Part shown: in pieces, positions 47,043-59,188 of the stretch
How positions within the stretch are numbered: the stretch's first letter is position 1
Layout of the letters: each line of letters starts with the position of its first letter
Assembly (NCBI GenBank): GCA_900491605.1
Contig: UESW01004568.1
Location: forward strand, 408,584-472,583
Origin: Calamus simplicifolius
Lineage: Eukaryota; Streptophyta; Magnoliopsida; Arecales; Arecaceae
Reading direction: 5' to 3'
DNA length: 64,000 nucleotides
Made by a program: the position numbers and the translations under genes
The notes under the pieces: generated by a model
Seen by the model: the letters and a program-made list of their open reading frames with translations, nothing else
Told to the model about the DNA's origin: nothing
Database searches by the model: none

Positions 47043-48558
47043 TGTTGACCTATTTATTGATTTTGATGATTAACAAAAGCCATGAGTATATTCGCTATGA
47101 TACTAATAAAATTGACAAAGTGTTTCAGGAATTTAGAAAGATTAAGCATTCAAAATTCGTACAAAAATGGGCTTGAATCAATTTTTAGTGGTGTGTCAAA
47201 GTTTAGAGTTTAGAGCCGACTCCAGAAGCATTAGAGCCGACTCCGGAGGATATCAGAACTGTTTGGCACATTCGGCACGGTTTAGAGTCGACACCAAGAA
47301 AATTAGAACCGACTCTAACCTGAGTTACAGTGAACTATCTTTCTGCTTCAGATTTTAGAGCCGACTCCAGCAAAGTTAGAGCTGACTCTAACATGGGAAC
47401 AGAGACTGCATTTTTCGGGACACTGTTAGAGTCGACCCCAAGGAAATTAGAGCCAACTCCAGCTCGCGTTGTGTCGACCTCACAAAATTCTAGAGCCAAC
47501 TCCACGATGAACATTTTCTTTCTATTTTGGGAAACCCGACTTAAAGCCAACACATGACCAGATTAGAGCTGACTCTAATCTGTTAGAGGCGACTTTCAGA
47601 TTTATCAGAAAAAGCTCCAACGGTCATATTTCTTCAAATACTCTTCAACGGATCTTTCCCTTTGCGTGTTAAACTCATCCACAAGTACTTTGAATGGCTA
47701 CTTTGCATCAAAACATGGATTAAGAGAGATTACAAAAGGGCATTCTGACCGTTCAAAAACAAGAGAAGAAAAAAAAGAGAAAAATAGAGAAATTTCAAAG
47801 AGAAAAAACTCTGATTCAAAGCCTAACTGTGCAAAAGAGATAGAAGAGAAATCCAAAAGCTTTCAAAAGATAAATCCGAAGGATTTCTATCAATTAGAAG
47901 AAGAAAAGCAAGAGTCCTAGTTCTTCATCCTTCTCTACACCAACATTTCTTCAAGAGACCAAGTTCAATCTTGAGAAAGAGTATTCAGAAGAGAAGAGGA
48001 AAAGAAGAAAAGCTCAACATCAAACAGCTTCTAATCAGGCTTTTCTATTCTCATTTTTACTTACATTGTTTATCTGCTCATTTGATGAGCTTTTATATTA
48101 TTGTAATCATTTACTTGATTCATTTATTTTCTGATTCAATCAGGGGATTGAATCAAGTGAGATAGTTGACCTCGGGTAAGCTAAGATTAGCTTATGTTAG
48201 GTTGTGTGCTGGTGAACCTATGAAAACTGGCTGGGTTCGTTGTGATCCCGTTGTAAAACAACAAGTTTGAGTTATGATCTTGTAAAGCAACTCTGCTGTA
48301 ATCAGGGTGATTATAATGCATACCCGAGAGTTGCTTGGGAGTGGATGTAGGTGTAGCTAACACCGAACCACTATAAATCCTTTGTGTTTATCGTATTTAT
48401 TTCTTCTCTCTTTCTCTCTTTTTATATTGTGCTCAACATTCATAGCAGCACACTCTCTACACTTTACTTGTGCACATTCATCTTGGGAGATTGATTTTAA
48501 TTGTAAAATTTTTAAAGAACCGAATTCACCCTCCCCTCTTGGGTTGCCATCTGGGCCA
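47043..48558 (+). repeat. 5' LTR of the Sirevirus-like element (1,516 bp)
   Basis: It starts TGTTGACCTATTTATTG and ends CATCTGGGCCA. The ends are inferred from the TG/CA rule, the junction with gypsy sequence and the primer site that follows. 47210-47600 holds about ten scattered copies of TTAGAGCCGACTCC-like units. The partner LTR is not in the window. Confidence 0.7.
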
Positions 48559-48563
48559 ATAAT

Positions 48564-48575
48564 TGGTATCAAGCT
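48564..48575 (+). promoter_or_regulatory. Primer-binding site of the Sirevirus-like element, altered
   Basis: TGGTATCAAGCT. The common initiator-Met site is TGGTATCAGAGC; one base has been lost here. Confidence 0.75.
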
Positions 48576-48621
48576 AGTGCTTATCTCTACTTGATCTAAC
48601 AATCAAGAGCTAAAGATTCAA

Positions 48622-49514
48622 ATGGCAGCTCAAGCTGGTTCTTCTTTTTCCGAGGGACAATCCACAAACCGACCACCTTTTTTTAGTGGCACAAACTATT
48701 CATATTGGAAAGCTAGAATGAGGATTTTCATTCAAGCTTTAGACTATGAGTTATGGAGTGTCATTACGAATGGTCCTAGCACTCCCACACACTTAGTAGA
48801 TGGATCCATTGTTCTTAAACCCGAAAAGGATTGGAATGAAAATGATAGGAAAATGGCTCAGCTCAATGCCAAGGCCATGAATGTCCTATATTGTTCTTTG
48901 GATGTAAATGAATTCAATACAATATCCACTTGCATCTCAGCCAAGGAAATATGGGATAGGTTGGAAGTTACTCATGAGGGTACCAACCAGTTAAGAAATT
49001 CAAGATTAACATTTTGGTGCATAAATATGAACTTTTTAGCATGGATCAAAATGAATCTATTACATGCATGTATACTAGATTTACTGATATAGTAAATAAA
49101 TTAAAAAGTCTTGGTAAGACCTATACTAACTCTAAATTGGTGCAAAAATTCTTAGGTCTCTTCTAAGAGCATAGGAAGCTAAAGTGACAGCTATCCAAGA
49201 AGCCAAAGATCTGAACAATCTACCTTTGGAGGAGCTACTTGGATCTCTTATGACCCATGAGCTTACAATGAAGCAACATCAAGAAGATGATGTGAAAAAG
49301 AAAAGGACTGTTGCACTCAAAGCTGCAGAAAATGAAAAGAGCAGCAGTGAAGAAGATGAAGATGATGATGAGACCGCTCTCCTTATGAAGAAATTTAGAA
49401 AGTTTATGCAAAGAAGGAGACACTTCCACAAGAGAAAAACTAGTATTAAGATGGAAGGAGAAAAGGAAAGGATAAGGATAAAGAGAAAGATCCCTTGATC
49501 TGTTATGAATGCAA
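48622..49514 (+). pseudogene. Sirevirus-like gag, 5' part, interrupted
   Basis: It starts MAAQAGSSFSEGQSTNRPPF, then SYWKARMRIFIQALDYELW, a UBN2/DUF4219 gag. The first frame closes at 49092. A second frame (49184-49498) carries EELLGSLMTHELTMK, and a third ends in LICYEC just before copia-2, so at least two frameshifts are present. The two cysteines of CYEC are the first half of a CCHC zinc knuckle whose second half is at 59189. Confidence 0.85.
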
Positions 49515-51561
49515 TGTTGGGAATTGTATCCTAAAGCCAATCATTTGATGATTGTGCTGATGTAAATTGTATATAAATTGATATATTAATAAAAGTTATT
49601 TGGCAGTTTATTCATTACAAGAACATCTTCTTAATACTCCTGAAAGTAATGAAGCCCTTAGGATCTTCCTCACGATAAAGGAGGATTTATCTTAGAAGGT
49701 CCTTAAAAGAGTTCGCGACCAAATGATATACTATGACAGGGCCATAGTACTATCAATTATAGGACGTTGTATATCATATTTGTTGGTTATCCTCTTAACC
49801 AAGGAGTGTAGAGACACTGGTATGACATACAGGTGAAAGTGTAGGAGTACATTTCATCGAACGTGACTCATTTCCGGATACTCTGCTGTCAAGAGTTAAT
49901 CCGAGAAGATATAGGTATAAGTATCCTTCAGACCTGAAGATCACAACCAGTGGCTTACAAGCAACTCATTGTACTTAGGTGCCGGACCACCTGAATTTCT
50001 AATCCAGCTACGAAAGGTTACTGGGTGCAGTCAAGTACTTGTGGTAGTCAGTTGTGGATCAAGATGGAATTTGACCTATCCCATTAAAAGGAGAAATGCT
50101 TGTGTTTCAATTTAGCAAGACCTTGGCCAAGGCACTTCATGTGAAAGTCACATGATCACTAAAGTTGAAATCACTTTATGGATTTGCTATTTAGAGTTGA
50201 CAGGCTCTTAAGCCATCCTTAGCATTTGTGGTCAAGAGGATGAATTATACGGTAACTGTTTCTTAGGGTTCTTGGAGTTTGCTCGGCAACTCTTCGACCT
50301 ATCCGGACGTCGGGTTCCATTGCTAGATGGGCACATCGATTAGTATAGAAAGTTGTTTCTATGCTACCGGCTTAGGTTCGAACCTAGAGAGTCACACGCA
50401 TAGAAGTTTCCTAGGATGATCTATTTGCTGATCAACGATTGAGAATCGTATATGATTTAATTAATCAATTTGATTGATTGAATTATCTCAATTGGGTTAA
50501 GTACAATTGAATAAGATTCAATTTGGTTTAAGTCTATTAGAAGGACAAGTCAATTTCAAATATTGATTTGAAATTAGACTTGATTTGAATTTAAATAGAT
50601 TCAGGACTAGCCAAATTTGATTTGGGCTTGGACCATGATCTATGTGGGTTAAGTCAAATAAATTCATATCAGAACCCAAACCTCTCGAATATGGATCTCA
50701 TATGATGAGATGGCTAAAATCTCATCTCATGAGATAGAATTTAATGCATGACATTTATTTACCGAACGTCGGATTTATCCCTCGTCTCTTTGGTTTGGTT
50801 TTCTCTGAACGACGGAACTAAACCAAACGTCGCGACTCCTTGGTTTTCTCGAACGTCGGAATTAAACCAAGCGCCGCGCCTTCGGCGTCTCTTCTCTTTT
50901 GCCAAACGACGGATTCTTAAATGTCAGAATTAAATGTCAAGGCTAAATCGAGACTATAAATAGAGGGCATTCCCTCACCAGAGAACACAGAACAAAAAAT
51001 AGAACAACAATACACGATTTGTCGTGGATTGTAATTCTAAATTATCGTGGATTGTAATTCTAAAATGTTAGAATAGAAAATCCTGGTGGATTGTAATTCT
51101 AAAATGTTAGAATAGAAAATCCTGGTGATTCTGGTGTTAGCGGAAGCCTGGTGGATCTTGGAGGAAGATTCAAGTGAGAGGATTCAAGATCAGCAAAGCT
51201 ATTTTTTGCGAGCTAGCACTCCCGAAAATTTGATCATTCGGGGCTTCGCATGGACGATACTAGAGGCCGGACGATTGAACGGCTACAGAGCAATAAGGAT
51301 TTACCTACTGTTCTTAAGGTAAGTGATTTGATCCCTAAATCTTAAGGCAGGCTTCAAGATAATAGTGTGACTAGTCATCTTGAAGATCAAGATATGATCT
51401 TGATATTTTTATATGCATATTTTAGATCAAACGACCCTGAATATATAGGCAAAGATATGATCTTGATGCATATTAGATAGATTAATATGTAATCTTTTAA
51501 TTTCCGCAATGATAATAGTTATCAATTTTTAAAAATATGCATGAGACTATTTCTCCCTACA
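49515..51561 (+). repeat. 5' LTR of copia-2 (2,047 bp)
   Basis: It starts TGTTGGGAATTG and ends TTCTCCCTACA. The TATA box CTATAAATAG is at 50954-50963. Compared with the 3' LTR it has one extra 39-bp copy of the segment containing GGATTGTAATTCTAAAATG (near 51060-51120) and lacks six bases near its end. Confidence 0.95.
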
Positions 51562-51563
51562 AA

Positions 51564-51575
51564 TGGTATCAGAGC
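51564..51575 (+). promoter_or_regulatory. Primer-binding site of copia-2
   Basis: TGGTATCAGAGC, the full initiator-Met tRNA complement, two bases after the LTR. Confidence 0.96.
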
Positions 51576-53187
51576 CATGGTTTCGTTAATGATCTAATTT
51601 ATTGCATGTAAATTAATATTCTCATTAATTGTGTAATTATGGCTAAAACTTATCACAAGACCATATGGTCACAGGTGGATTGAAAATCCGAATTACCCAT
51701 TCAATGAGGTATTCTGTGACATATTACCGTGCGATTGTTTTATCGTTGATGCTTTGTTTAAAGAAAATTTAAATTGTGCTTTGGCATCAAAACATAGATT
51801 ACACACACTCTCAAAAGATATTTTATATTTGATACATATTGATGTTGTATAAAACCATAATATTTGCATGTTTAGTATAAAAACATAGATATGATATATG
51901 ATGGCATGATGTCTATGTTATAAAACATACAAATATTTATGAGAGTTTTATTTGAATGTCAAATATTAGTTCAGAATTTTTTTTATATAATCTAAATATA
52001 GGAATTATGAGTAGTAACATTATGCTTGATTGAAATATATGACATGTTAACATGAAATATATTTAATCATTTGGGTTAGCTAAATCGGGTCCATAAAGGG
52101 TTAGACTCTAAGGTTTAAATCAACTGGACTAAAAGAGTATTTATTCAAATCTAATTAGATTAGGTTAAGAATGCTCTAAATCAAATAATAGTTGTAGTTG
52201 ATCAAGTCCTTCTCTTTGATTAAACCAAATGGAAGTAGATTAGGCTCGTGGTTGAGCATGAATCTATTAGATGGTCAAATCAGAATTGGTTAACCATATG
52301 ATGTCAAGGTGGGATGGCAAGTTGCTCTAGGATCAATGATCGAATGGTTTTTAATTGGGAGCTACTCGTATTGATGCGTCTTTAACGAGTTAATGGCATA
52401 TCCCTTCCATCGATCTCTCTCACCTGGTCATTATGGTGAACCATTTATGATTCAGATCATTTACCTGATTCGGGTTGACCCATGCCTGTAAGGATATCAG
52501 TATGACTGATTTAGGTGCCACTTAACCTGATTTAATCTTGTTTCATTCTACCGATTTCATAGATTCAGTGGGAGAACTTGATTAGTCAATTTATCTTCAT
52601 ATTATTAAAATCCTCTAAAATTATTAGGTCCTTAAAATGAAATAGTTATATGATAACTAGATCATAGCCTCCCATTAAGGTGGGTGATAATGAGTCCGAT
52701 ATCTTGATAATCATTGGAGGCACTCCATGCCTGGTGCTTGTCAACCATCGGAATTATCATTCATTATATGATAAGTCAGCGTAACTATTAAATAAACAGT
52801 CAGGTGAGCCGAGCTTCACTCGGGCTTGGTTGTCTATTGATAGGTTACACTGATTATATCATTTAATGGTTGGACCTAACCAGAACTTTCAGTGGAGGCA
52901 CTTCATGCCTGCTGAAGAGGTACATGGGGCAAAACTGAACACTAAGAATTGTTTGGGGAAACAATTGGTTTTGAACCTACTCTTAGATGCATATGGGTTA
53001 GCCAAGCTTCACTTGGGCCTGTATGTAGTTTATGTAGATCTTAGTGCCCGCTAAAGAATTAAGAATAATTCTTCGAATTGGGGTGTAGAGGCTGCCAATT
53101 TGAACAAAATAGTGGAGAATCTTTAGACTAAAGTCCAAGTCTTTAGACTGAATCAATTTATATACTAATAAACTTTAGTTTTTCCTT
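51576..53187 (+). other. Copia-2 untranslated leader
   Basis: 1.6 kb without a credible gene. It contains two related segments, each with CATTTAATGGTTGGACC- or GGAGGCACT(C/T)CATGCCTG-like sequence (about 52720-52740 and 52890-52915). Confidence 0.65.
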
Positions 53188-53874
53188 ATGCAGAACATGG
53201 CCACTAATTTATCATTAAGGTCCCTATTGGATAGTGACAAATTGAATGGTTCCAATTTCAATAGCTGGTTCAGAAAACTTAAGATCGTCCTTGAGCATGA
53301 GAGGATTCTATATATTCTGAATAATCCTGCACCAAAGATACCTGATGCAAACACCCAAAGTTCTGAGAGAGACACTTATCAGAAGTGGCTCAATGATAGA
53401 ACTAGCGTGCGTTGTATCATGTTAGCAGCAATGAACGATGAATTCGGTCGCCGGTTCGAGAATGCTCAGCCAGAAGAAATCATTCAAGCGTTGAATGAAT
53501 CTTTTGGCACACCCGACGATGTTGAAAGGCACAAGACTAGTTGTGCTATTTTCAATGCTCGAATGAGAGATGGATCTCCTGTCACTGATCATGTATTGTA
53601 CATGATCGAGAAGATAGAACTCCTAAGCAAGCTCGGCTTTCCCTTACATGAGCAGTTGGGAAAAGATGCGATCCTGAATTCCTTGCCTCCATCCTTCCGA
53701 CCTTTCCTTACTCATTTTCGAATGACAAAGCCTGCAGTCAACTACCACGGTTTGTTGGGGTTGTTACAGAACTTTGAGAAGGATAACCAGCTCTCTAAGG
53801 GTTTGGTTAATGTGGTTGAAGGATCTAAGGTAGGGCGTAAACCCTTTGGGAAAGGGAAAGAAGAAAAAGAATAA
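53188..53874 (+). pseudogene. Copia-2 gag
   Basis: 229 codons from MQNMATNLSLRSLLDSDKLN. UBN2-type gag domain up to about residue 200, then a Lys/Gly-rich linker (GRKPFGKGKEEKE). A second ATG three codons on is an alternative start. The zinc knuckle CFHCKMQGHWKRNC lies in the +1 frame (53846-54073), so an indel separates it from gag, in or near the A-rich run at 53850-53880. Confidence 0.85.
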
Positions 53875-56800
53875 TAAAAGGGTGCAACATGCTAGGACAT
53901 CTATAAGGGGTCAGATGCAGAAGAAGAAAGTTGATAAAAGTCAAGCTGAATGCTTTCACTGCAAGATGCAAGGGCACTGGAAGAGGAACTGTCCTCTTTA
54001 CATTGCACACTTGATCCAAACAGGCCAAAGAAGAAAAAGGAGCAAGATGTTGCTCAACAAGGTATTTATATGATAACACCTTGTAATTTTTCTATATATG
54101 ATAATCAGACCTGGGTATTGGATACCGGGAGTCCTTTTAACATTTGCAATTCATTGCAGGGACTACAGGTCACCAGAAGATTTGAGGACAATGAAAGATT
54201 CCTAAATGTCGGCGATGGAAGATTAGTTCCAGTACTGGCATTAGGAGTTCTTGAAATAGTTTTCAATAGAAATGTCATTATACTAAATGATTGTCATTTT
54301 TGCCCAACGTTCTTATTGAACGTAATTTCTGTAGGCCTTCTGGCCAAAAATAATTATGAAATTTCAATAAAGGATGTTACTTTGAATATCATTATGAATG
54401 GAGTCACTGTAATGACTGGGCATTTATCTAATGGCATTTATATATTATCACAGCCTGTGAATGTAGTGTACCAATCAAGTAAGCGCCCTAGAACAACTGA
54501 TGTCACAGATATTTATCTTTGGCACCATCGGCTGGGTCATATCAACAAGAACAGATTAAACAGGTTAACTCAGGAGGGCATCCTTCGAGTTGATGATTGT
54601 GAATCATTAACTACCTGTGAATCATGTCTTCTTGGTAAAATGACCAAGTCATCTTTTACTGGAAAAGGTGAAAGAGCCAAAGAGCTATTGGGTCTAGTAC
54701 ATACTGATGTATGTGGACCAATGAGCACTTGTGCCAAAGGTGGATACTACTACTTCATTACTTTTACAGACGACCTTTCTAGGTTCGGTTATGTCTATCT
54801 TATGCGACATAAATCTGAATCGTTTGAAATGTTCAAACTATATCATAAAGAAGTAGAAAAACAAACAGGAAAATGTATTAAGACCCTTCGATCAGATCGA
54901 GGAGGCGAATACCTTTCCAATGAATTTGTGACATATTTAAAGGAGAATGGGATTCTCTCCCAATGGACTCCTCCTGGAACACCGCAACATAACGGTGTGT
55001 CGAAAGAAGGAATCGAACTCTGTTAGACATGGTTCGGTCCATGATGGGTTTTGCAAGCTTGCCAATATCATTTTGGGGATACGCATTAGAATCAGCTTGT
55101 CATATTCTTAATAAGGTTCCAAGTAAGTCTGTTTCTAAAACTCCACATGAGATGTGGTATGGACATAAACCGGTTATTACCTATCTGAGAGTCTGGGGGT
55201 GTCCGGCTTATGTGAAACGTGCAAAATCAGACAAACTTGAACCCAAATCTGACAAATATTTTTTCATCGGCTATCCGAAAGAAACAAAAGGATATTACTT
55301 CTACAATACTGAAGAACAAAAGTTGTTCATTAGTAATAGAGCAGTTTTTCTTGAAAAGGAGTTCCTTAGTGAAGGAACAAATAGCTCTAATGTTGAACTT
55401 GAGGAAGTTCATCAAGTAGAAGGAACAACACAAACCAGTGAACCCCTAGAATCTGAGTTGATTAGATCAAACTCAAAACCCATTTTAGATGCACCATTAA
55501 GGCGATCTGGTAGAGTACCACATCAACCGACAGATACTTGGGTTTCTTGGTCCAGAACGATGATCCTGTTGAACTCGATGAGAACAACGAGGATCCGATC
55601 ACCTATATGGATGCTATGCAAAGGACTGACTCTAATAAATGGCTTGATGCCATGAAATCCGAACTTGATTCCATGAAGGACAATAATGTATGGACATTAG
55701 TTGACCCACCCGAAGGGATAAAACCCATAGGGTGTAAATGGGTTTTCAAGAGGAAAAGAGGCGCAGACGGAAAGGTAGAGACCTATAAAGCACGTCTGGT
55801 TGCCAAGGGGTATCGTCAACGTTATGGTATTGACTATGACGAAACGTTTTCTCCTGTGGCAATGCTGAAATCCATTCGGATTATGCTAGCTATAGCAGCA
55901 CACTTCGATTATGAGATTTGGCAGATGGATGTTAAAACCGCTTTTCTAAATGGTGATTTAGAAGAACAGGTGTATATGATACAGCCTGAAGGTTTTATAT
56001 CTGAAGACGAGTCTAAAGTGTGCAGGCTACAGAAGTCTATTTATGGACTTAAGCAAGCATCAAGGAGTTGGAACATACGATTTGATAAAGTGATCAAATC
56101 TTATGGCTTTATTAAGAATAAAGAAGAACCTTGCATTTATAAATGGGCTAACGATTGTTATTGTATTTCTTGTATTATATGTGGATGATATTCTCTTAAT
56201 CGGGAATGATATCCCTGCATTACAAGGAATAAAGACATGGTTATCATCACAATTCTCCATGAAAGATCTGGGAGAAGCATCATACATCCTAGGGATGAAG
56301 ATCTATAGAGATAGATCTAAGAGGATGCTAGGTTTATCCCAATCTACGTACATTGACACAGTGCTAAAGAGGTTTAGCATGGAGAATTCCAAGAAAGGCT
56401 ATCTTCCGATAGGCCATGGAATTCATCTTTCTAAGAAGGATTGTCCGACAACTCCTAATGAAAGAGAACGTATGAGTCGAATTCCATATGCTTCGGCAGT
56501 AGGATCGATTATGTACACCATGACATGTACAAGACCAGATGTGGCATACTCACTAGGAGTAGTGAGTAGATACCAATCTGATCCAGGAGAAAAAACACTG
56601 GCAAGTTGTTAAGACAATCCTTAAGTATTTGAGAAATACTAAGGACCAGTGGTTAGTCTATGGAGAGTCTGATTTGAAACTTGTTGGATATACTGATTCC
56701 AGTTTTCAATCAGATCATGATGATAGCAAAAGTGTATCGGGTTTCGTGTTTATCCTAAATGGTGGAGCTGTTTGCTGGAAAAGTTCCAAGCAACATACAG

Positions 56801-57165
56801 TGGCAGATTCGGTGTGCGAGGCAGAGTACATCGCTGCATCAGATGCTGCGAAAGAAGCTGTGTGGCTGCGAAAGTTCATCTCCGAGCTTGGAGTGACACC
56901 TTCCATAGATGAACCAGTCCTGTTATACAGTGACAGCACTGGTGCCATAGCTCAAGCAAAGGAACCACGAGCACATCAGCGCACCAAGCACATACTGCGC
57001 CGGTTTCATCTTATTCGAGAGATAGTAGACCGAGGTGACATAAATCTTCAGAAGATTGATGGAAAGGAAAACCTAGGTGACCCATTTACTAAAGCACTCA
57101 GCATCAAGGAGTTTGACAACTATAAGTTGAAGATGGGTATTAGATACTGTAATGAGTGGCTTTAG
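53875..57165 (+). pseudogene. Copia-2 pol (zinc knuckle to RNase H), broken by frameshifts
   Basis: Protease (VLDTGSPFNIC) and the first integrase part are in 53950-55026. The rest of the integrase is in 55029-55540. Reverse transcriptase (MDVKTAFLNGDLEEQVYM; polymerase box YVDDILL at about 56175) and RNase H (56629-57165, DSVCEAEYIAASDAAKEAVW) follow. The frame changes near 54040, 55005, 55540, 56155 and 56595, each by one or two bases and several in short homopolymers (for example an A-run at 56590). No in-frame nonsense substitution was noticed. The true stop is TAG at 57163-57165. Confidence 0.9.
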
Positions 57166-57168
57166 GCT

Positions 57169-57179
57169 AAGTGGGAGTT
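57169..57179 (+). promoter_or_regulatory. Polypurine tract of copia-2
   Basis: AAGTGGGAGTT, immediately before the 3' LTR. It is nearly the same as that of copia-1. Confidence 0.9.
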
Positions 57180-59188
57180 TGTTGGGAATTGTATCCTAAA
57201 GCCAATCATTTGATGATTGTGCTGATGTAAATTGTATATAAATTGATATATTAATAAAAGTTATTTGGCAGTTTATTCATTACAAGAACATCTTCTTAAT
57301 ACTCCTGAAAGTAATGAAGCCCTTAGGATCTTCCTCACGATAAAGGAGGATTTATCTTAGAAGGTCCTTAAAAGAGTTCGCGACCAAATGATATACTATG
57401 ACAGGGCCATAGTACTATCAATTATAGGACGTTGTATATCATATTTGTTGGTTATCCTCTTAACCAAGGAGTGTAGAGACACTGGTATGACATACAGGTG
57501 AAAGTGTAGGAGTACATTTCACCGAACGTGACTCATTTCCGGATACTCTGCTGTCAAGAGTTAATCCGAGAAGATATAGGTATAAGTATCCTTCAGACCT
57601 GAAGATCACAACCAGTGGCTTACAAGCAACTCATTGTACTTAGGTGCCGGACCACCTGGATTTCTAATCCAGCTACGAAAGGTTACTGGGTGCAGTCAAG
57701 TACTTGTGGTAGTCAGTTGTGGATCAAGATGGAATTTGACCTATCCCATTAAAAGGAGAAATGCTTGTGTTTCAATTTAGCAAGACCTTGGCCAAGGCAC
57801 TTCATGTGAAAGTCACATGATCACTAAAGTTGAAATCACTTTATGGATTTGCTATTTAGAGTTGACAGGCTCTTAAGCCATCCTTAGCATTTGTGGTCAA
57901 GAGGATGAATTATACGGTAACTGTTTCTTAGGGTTCTTGGAGTTTGCTCGGCAACTCTTCGACCTATCCGGACGTCGGGTTCCATTGCTAGATGGGCACA
58001 TCGATTAGTATAGAAAGTTGTTTCTATGCTACCGGCTTAGGTTCGAACCTAGAGAGTCACACGCATAGAAGTTTCCTAGGATGATCTATTTGCTGATCAA
58101 CGATTGAGAATCGTATATGATTTAATTAATCAATTTGATTGATTGAATTATCTCAATTGGGTTAAGTACAATTGAATAAGATTCAATTTGGTTTAAGTCT
58201 ATTAGAAGGACAAGTCAATTTCAAATATTGATTTGAAATTAGACTTGATTTGAATTTAAATAGATTCAGGACTAGCCAAATTTGATTTGGGCTTGGACCA
58301 TGATCTATGTGGGTTAAGTCAAATAAATTCAGATCAAAACCCAAACCTCTCGAATATGGATCTCATATGATGAGATGGCTAAAATCTCATCTCATGAGAT
58401 AGAATTTAATGCATGACATTTATTTACCGAACGTCGGATTTATCCCTCGTCTCTTTGGTTTTCTCTGAACGACGGAACTAAACCAAACGTCGCGACTCCT
58501 TGGTTTTCTCCGAACGTCGGAATTAAACCAAGCGCCGCGCCTTCGGCGTCTCTTCGCTTTTGCCAAACGACGGATTCTTAAATGTCAGAATTAAATGTCA
58601 AGGCTAAATCGAGACTATAAATAGAGGGCATTCCCTCACCAGAGAACACAGAACAAAAAATAGAACAACAATACACGATTTGTCGTGGATTGTAATTCTA
58701 AATTGTCGTGGATTGTAATTCTAAAATATTAGAATAGAAAATCCTGGTGATTCTGGTGTTAGCGGAAGCCTGGTGGATCTTGGAGGAAGATTCAAGTGAG
58801 AGGATTCAAGATCAGCAAAGCTATTTTTCGCGAGCTAGCACTCCCAAAATCTGATCATTCGGGGCTTCGCGTGGACGATACTAGAGGCCGGACGATTGAA
58901 CGGCTGCAGAGCAATAAGGATTTACCTACTGTTCTTAAGGTAAGTGATTTGATCCCTAGATCTTAAGGCAGGCTTCAAGATAATAGTGTGACTAGTCATC
59001 TTGAAGATCAAGATATGATCTTGATATTTTTATATGCATATTTTAGATCAAACGACCCTGAATATATAGGCAAAGATATGATCTTGATGCATATTAGATA
59101 GATTAATATGTAATCTTTTAATTTTCGCAATGATAATAGTTATCAATTTTTAAAAATATGCATGCCTCGGAGACTATTTCTCCCTACA
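57180..59188 (+). repeat. 3' LTR of copia-2 (2,009 bp)
   Basis: Nearly identical to 49515-51561. TATA box CTATAAATAG at 58615-58624. It differs by a few substitutions, lacks one 39-bp unit and a short GGTTT duplication, and has CCTCGG inserted at 59165-59170. Confidence 0.95.

Larger units (their letters stand above)
49515..59188 (+). mobile_element. Copia-2: full-length Ty1/copia element nested in the Sirevirus-like gag
   Basis: 9,674 bp. Nearly identical LTRs of about 2 kb, TGCAA target-site duplication (49510-49514 and 59189-59193), perfect primer site, polypurine tract, and the complete copia gene order. The high LTR similarity makes it the youngest element in the nest, which agrees with its innermost position. 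The coding frame is broken only by small indels. Confidence 0.96.

Noticed and set aside
50341..50400. tRNA-like GGTTCGAACC in the copia-2 LTRs
   Set aside because: A B-box-like motif, but no cloverleaf or A box at the right spacing could be formed. It is repeated only because it lies in the LTR.
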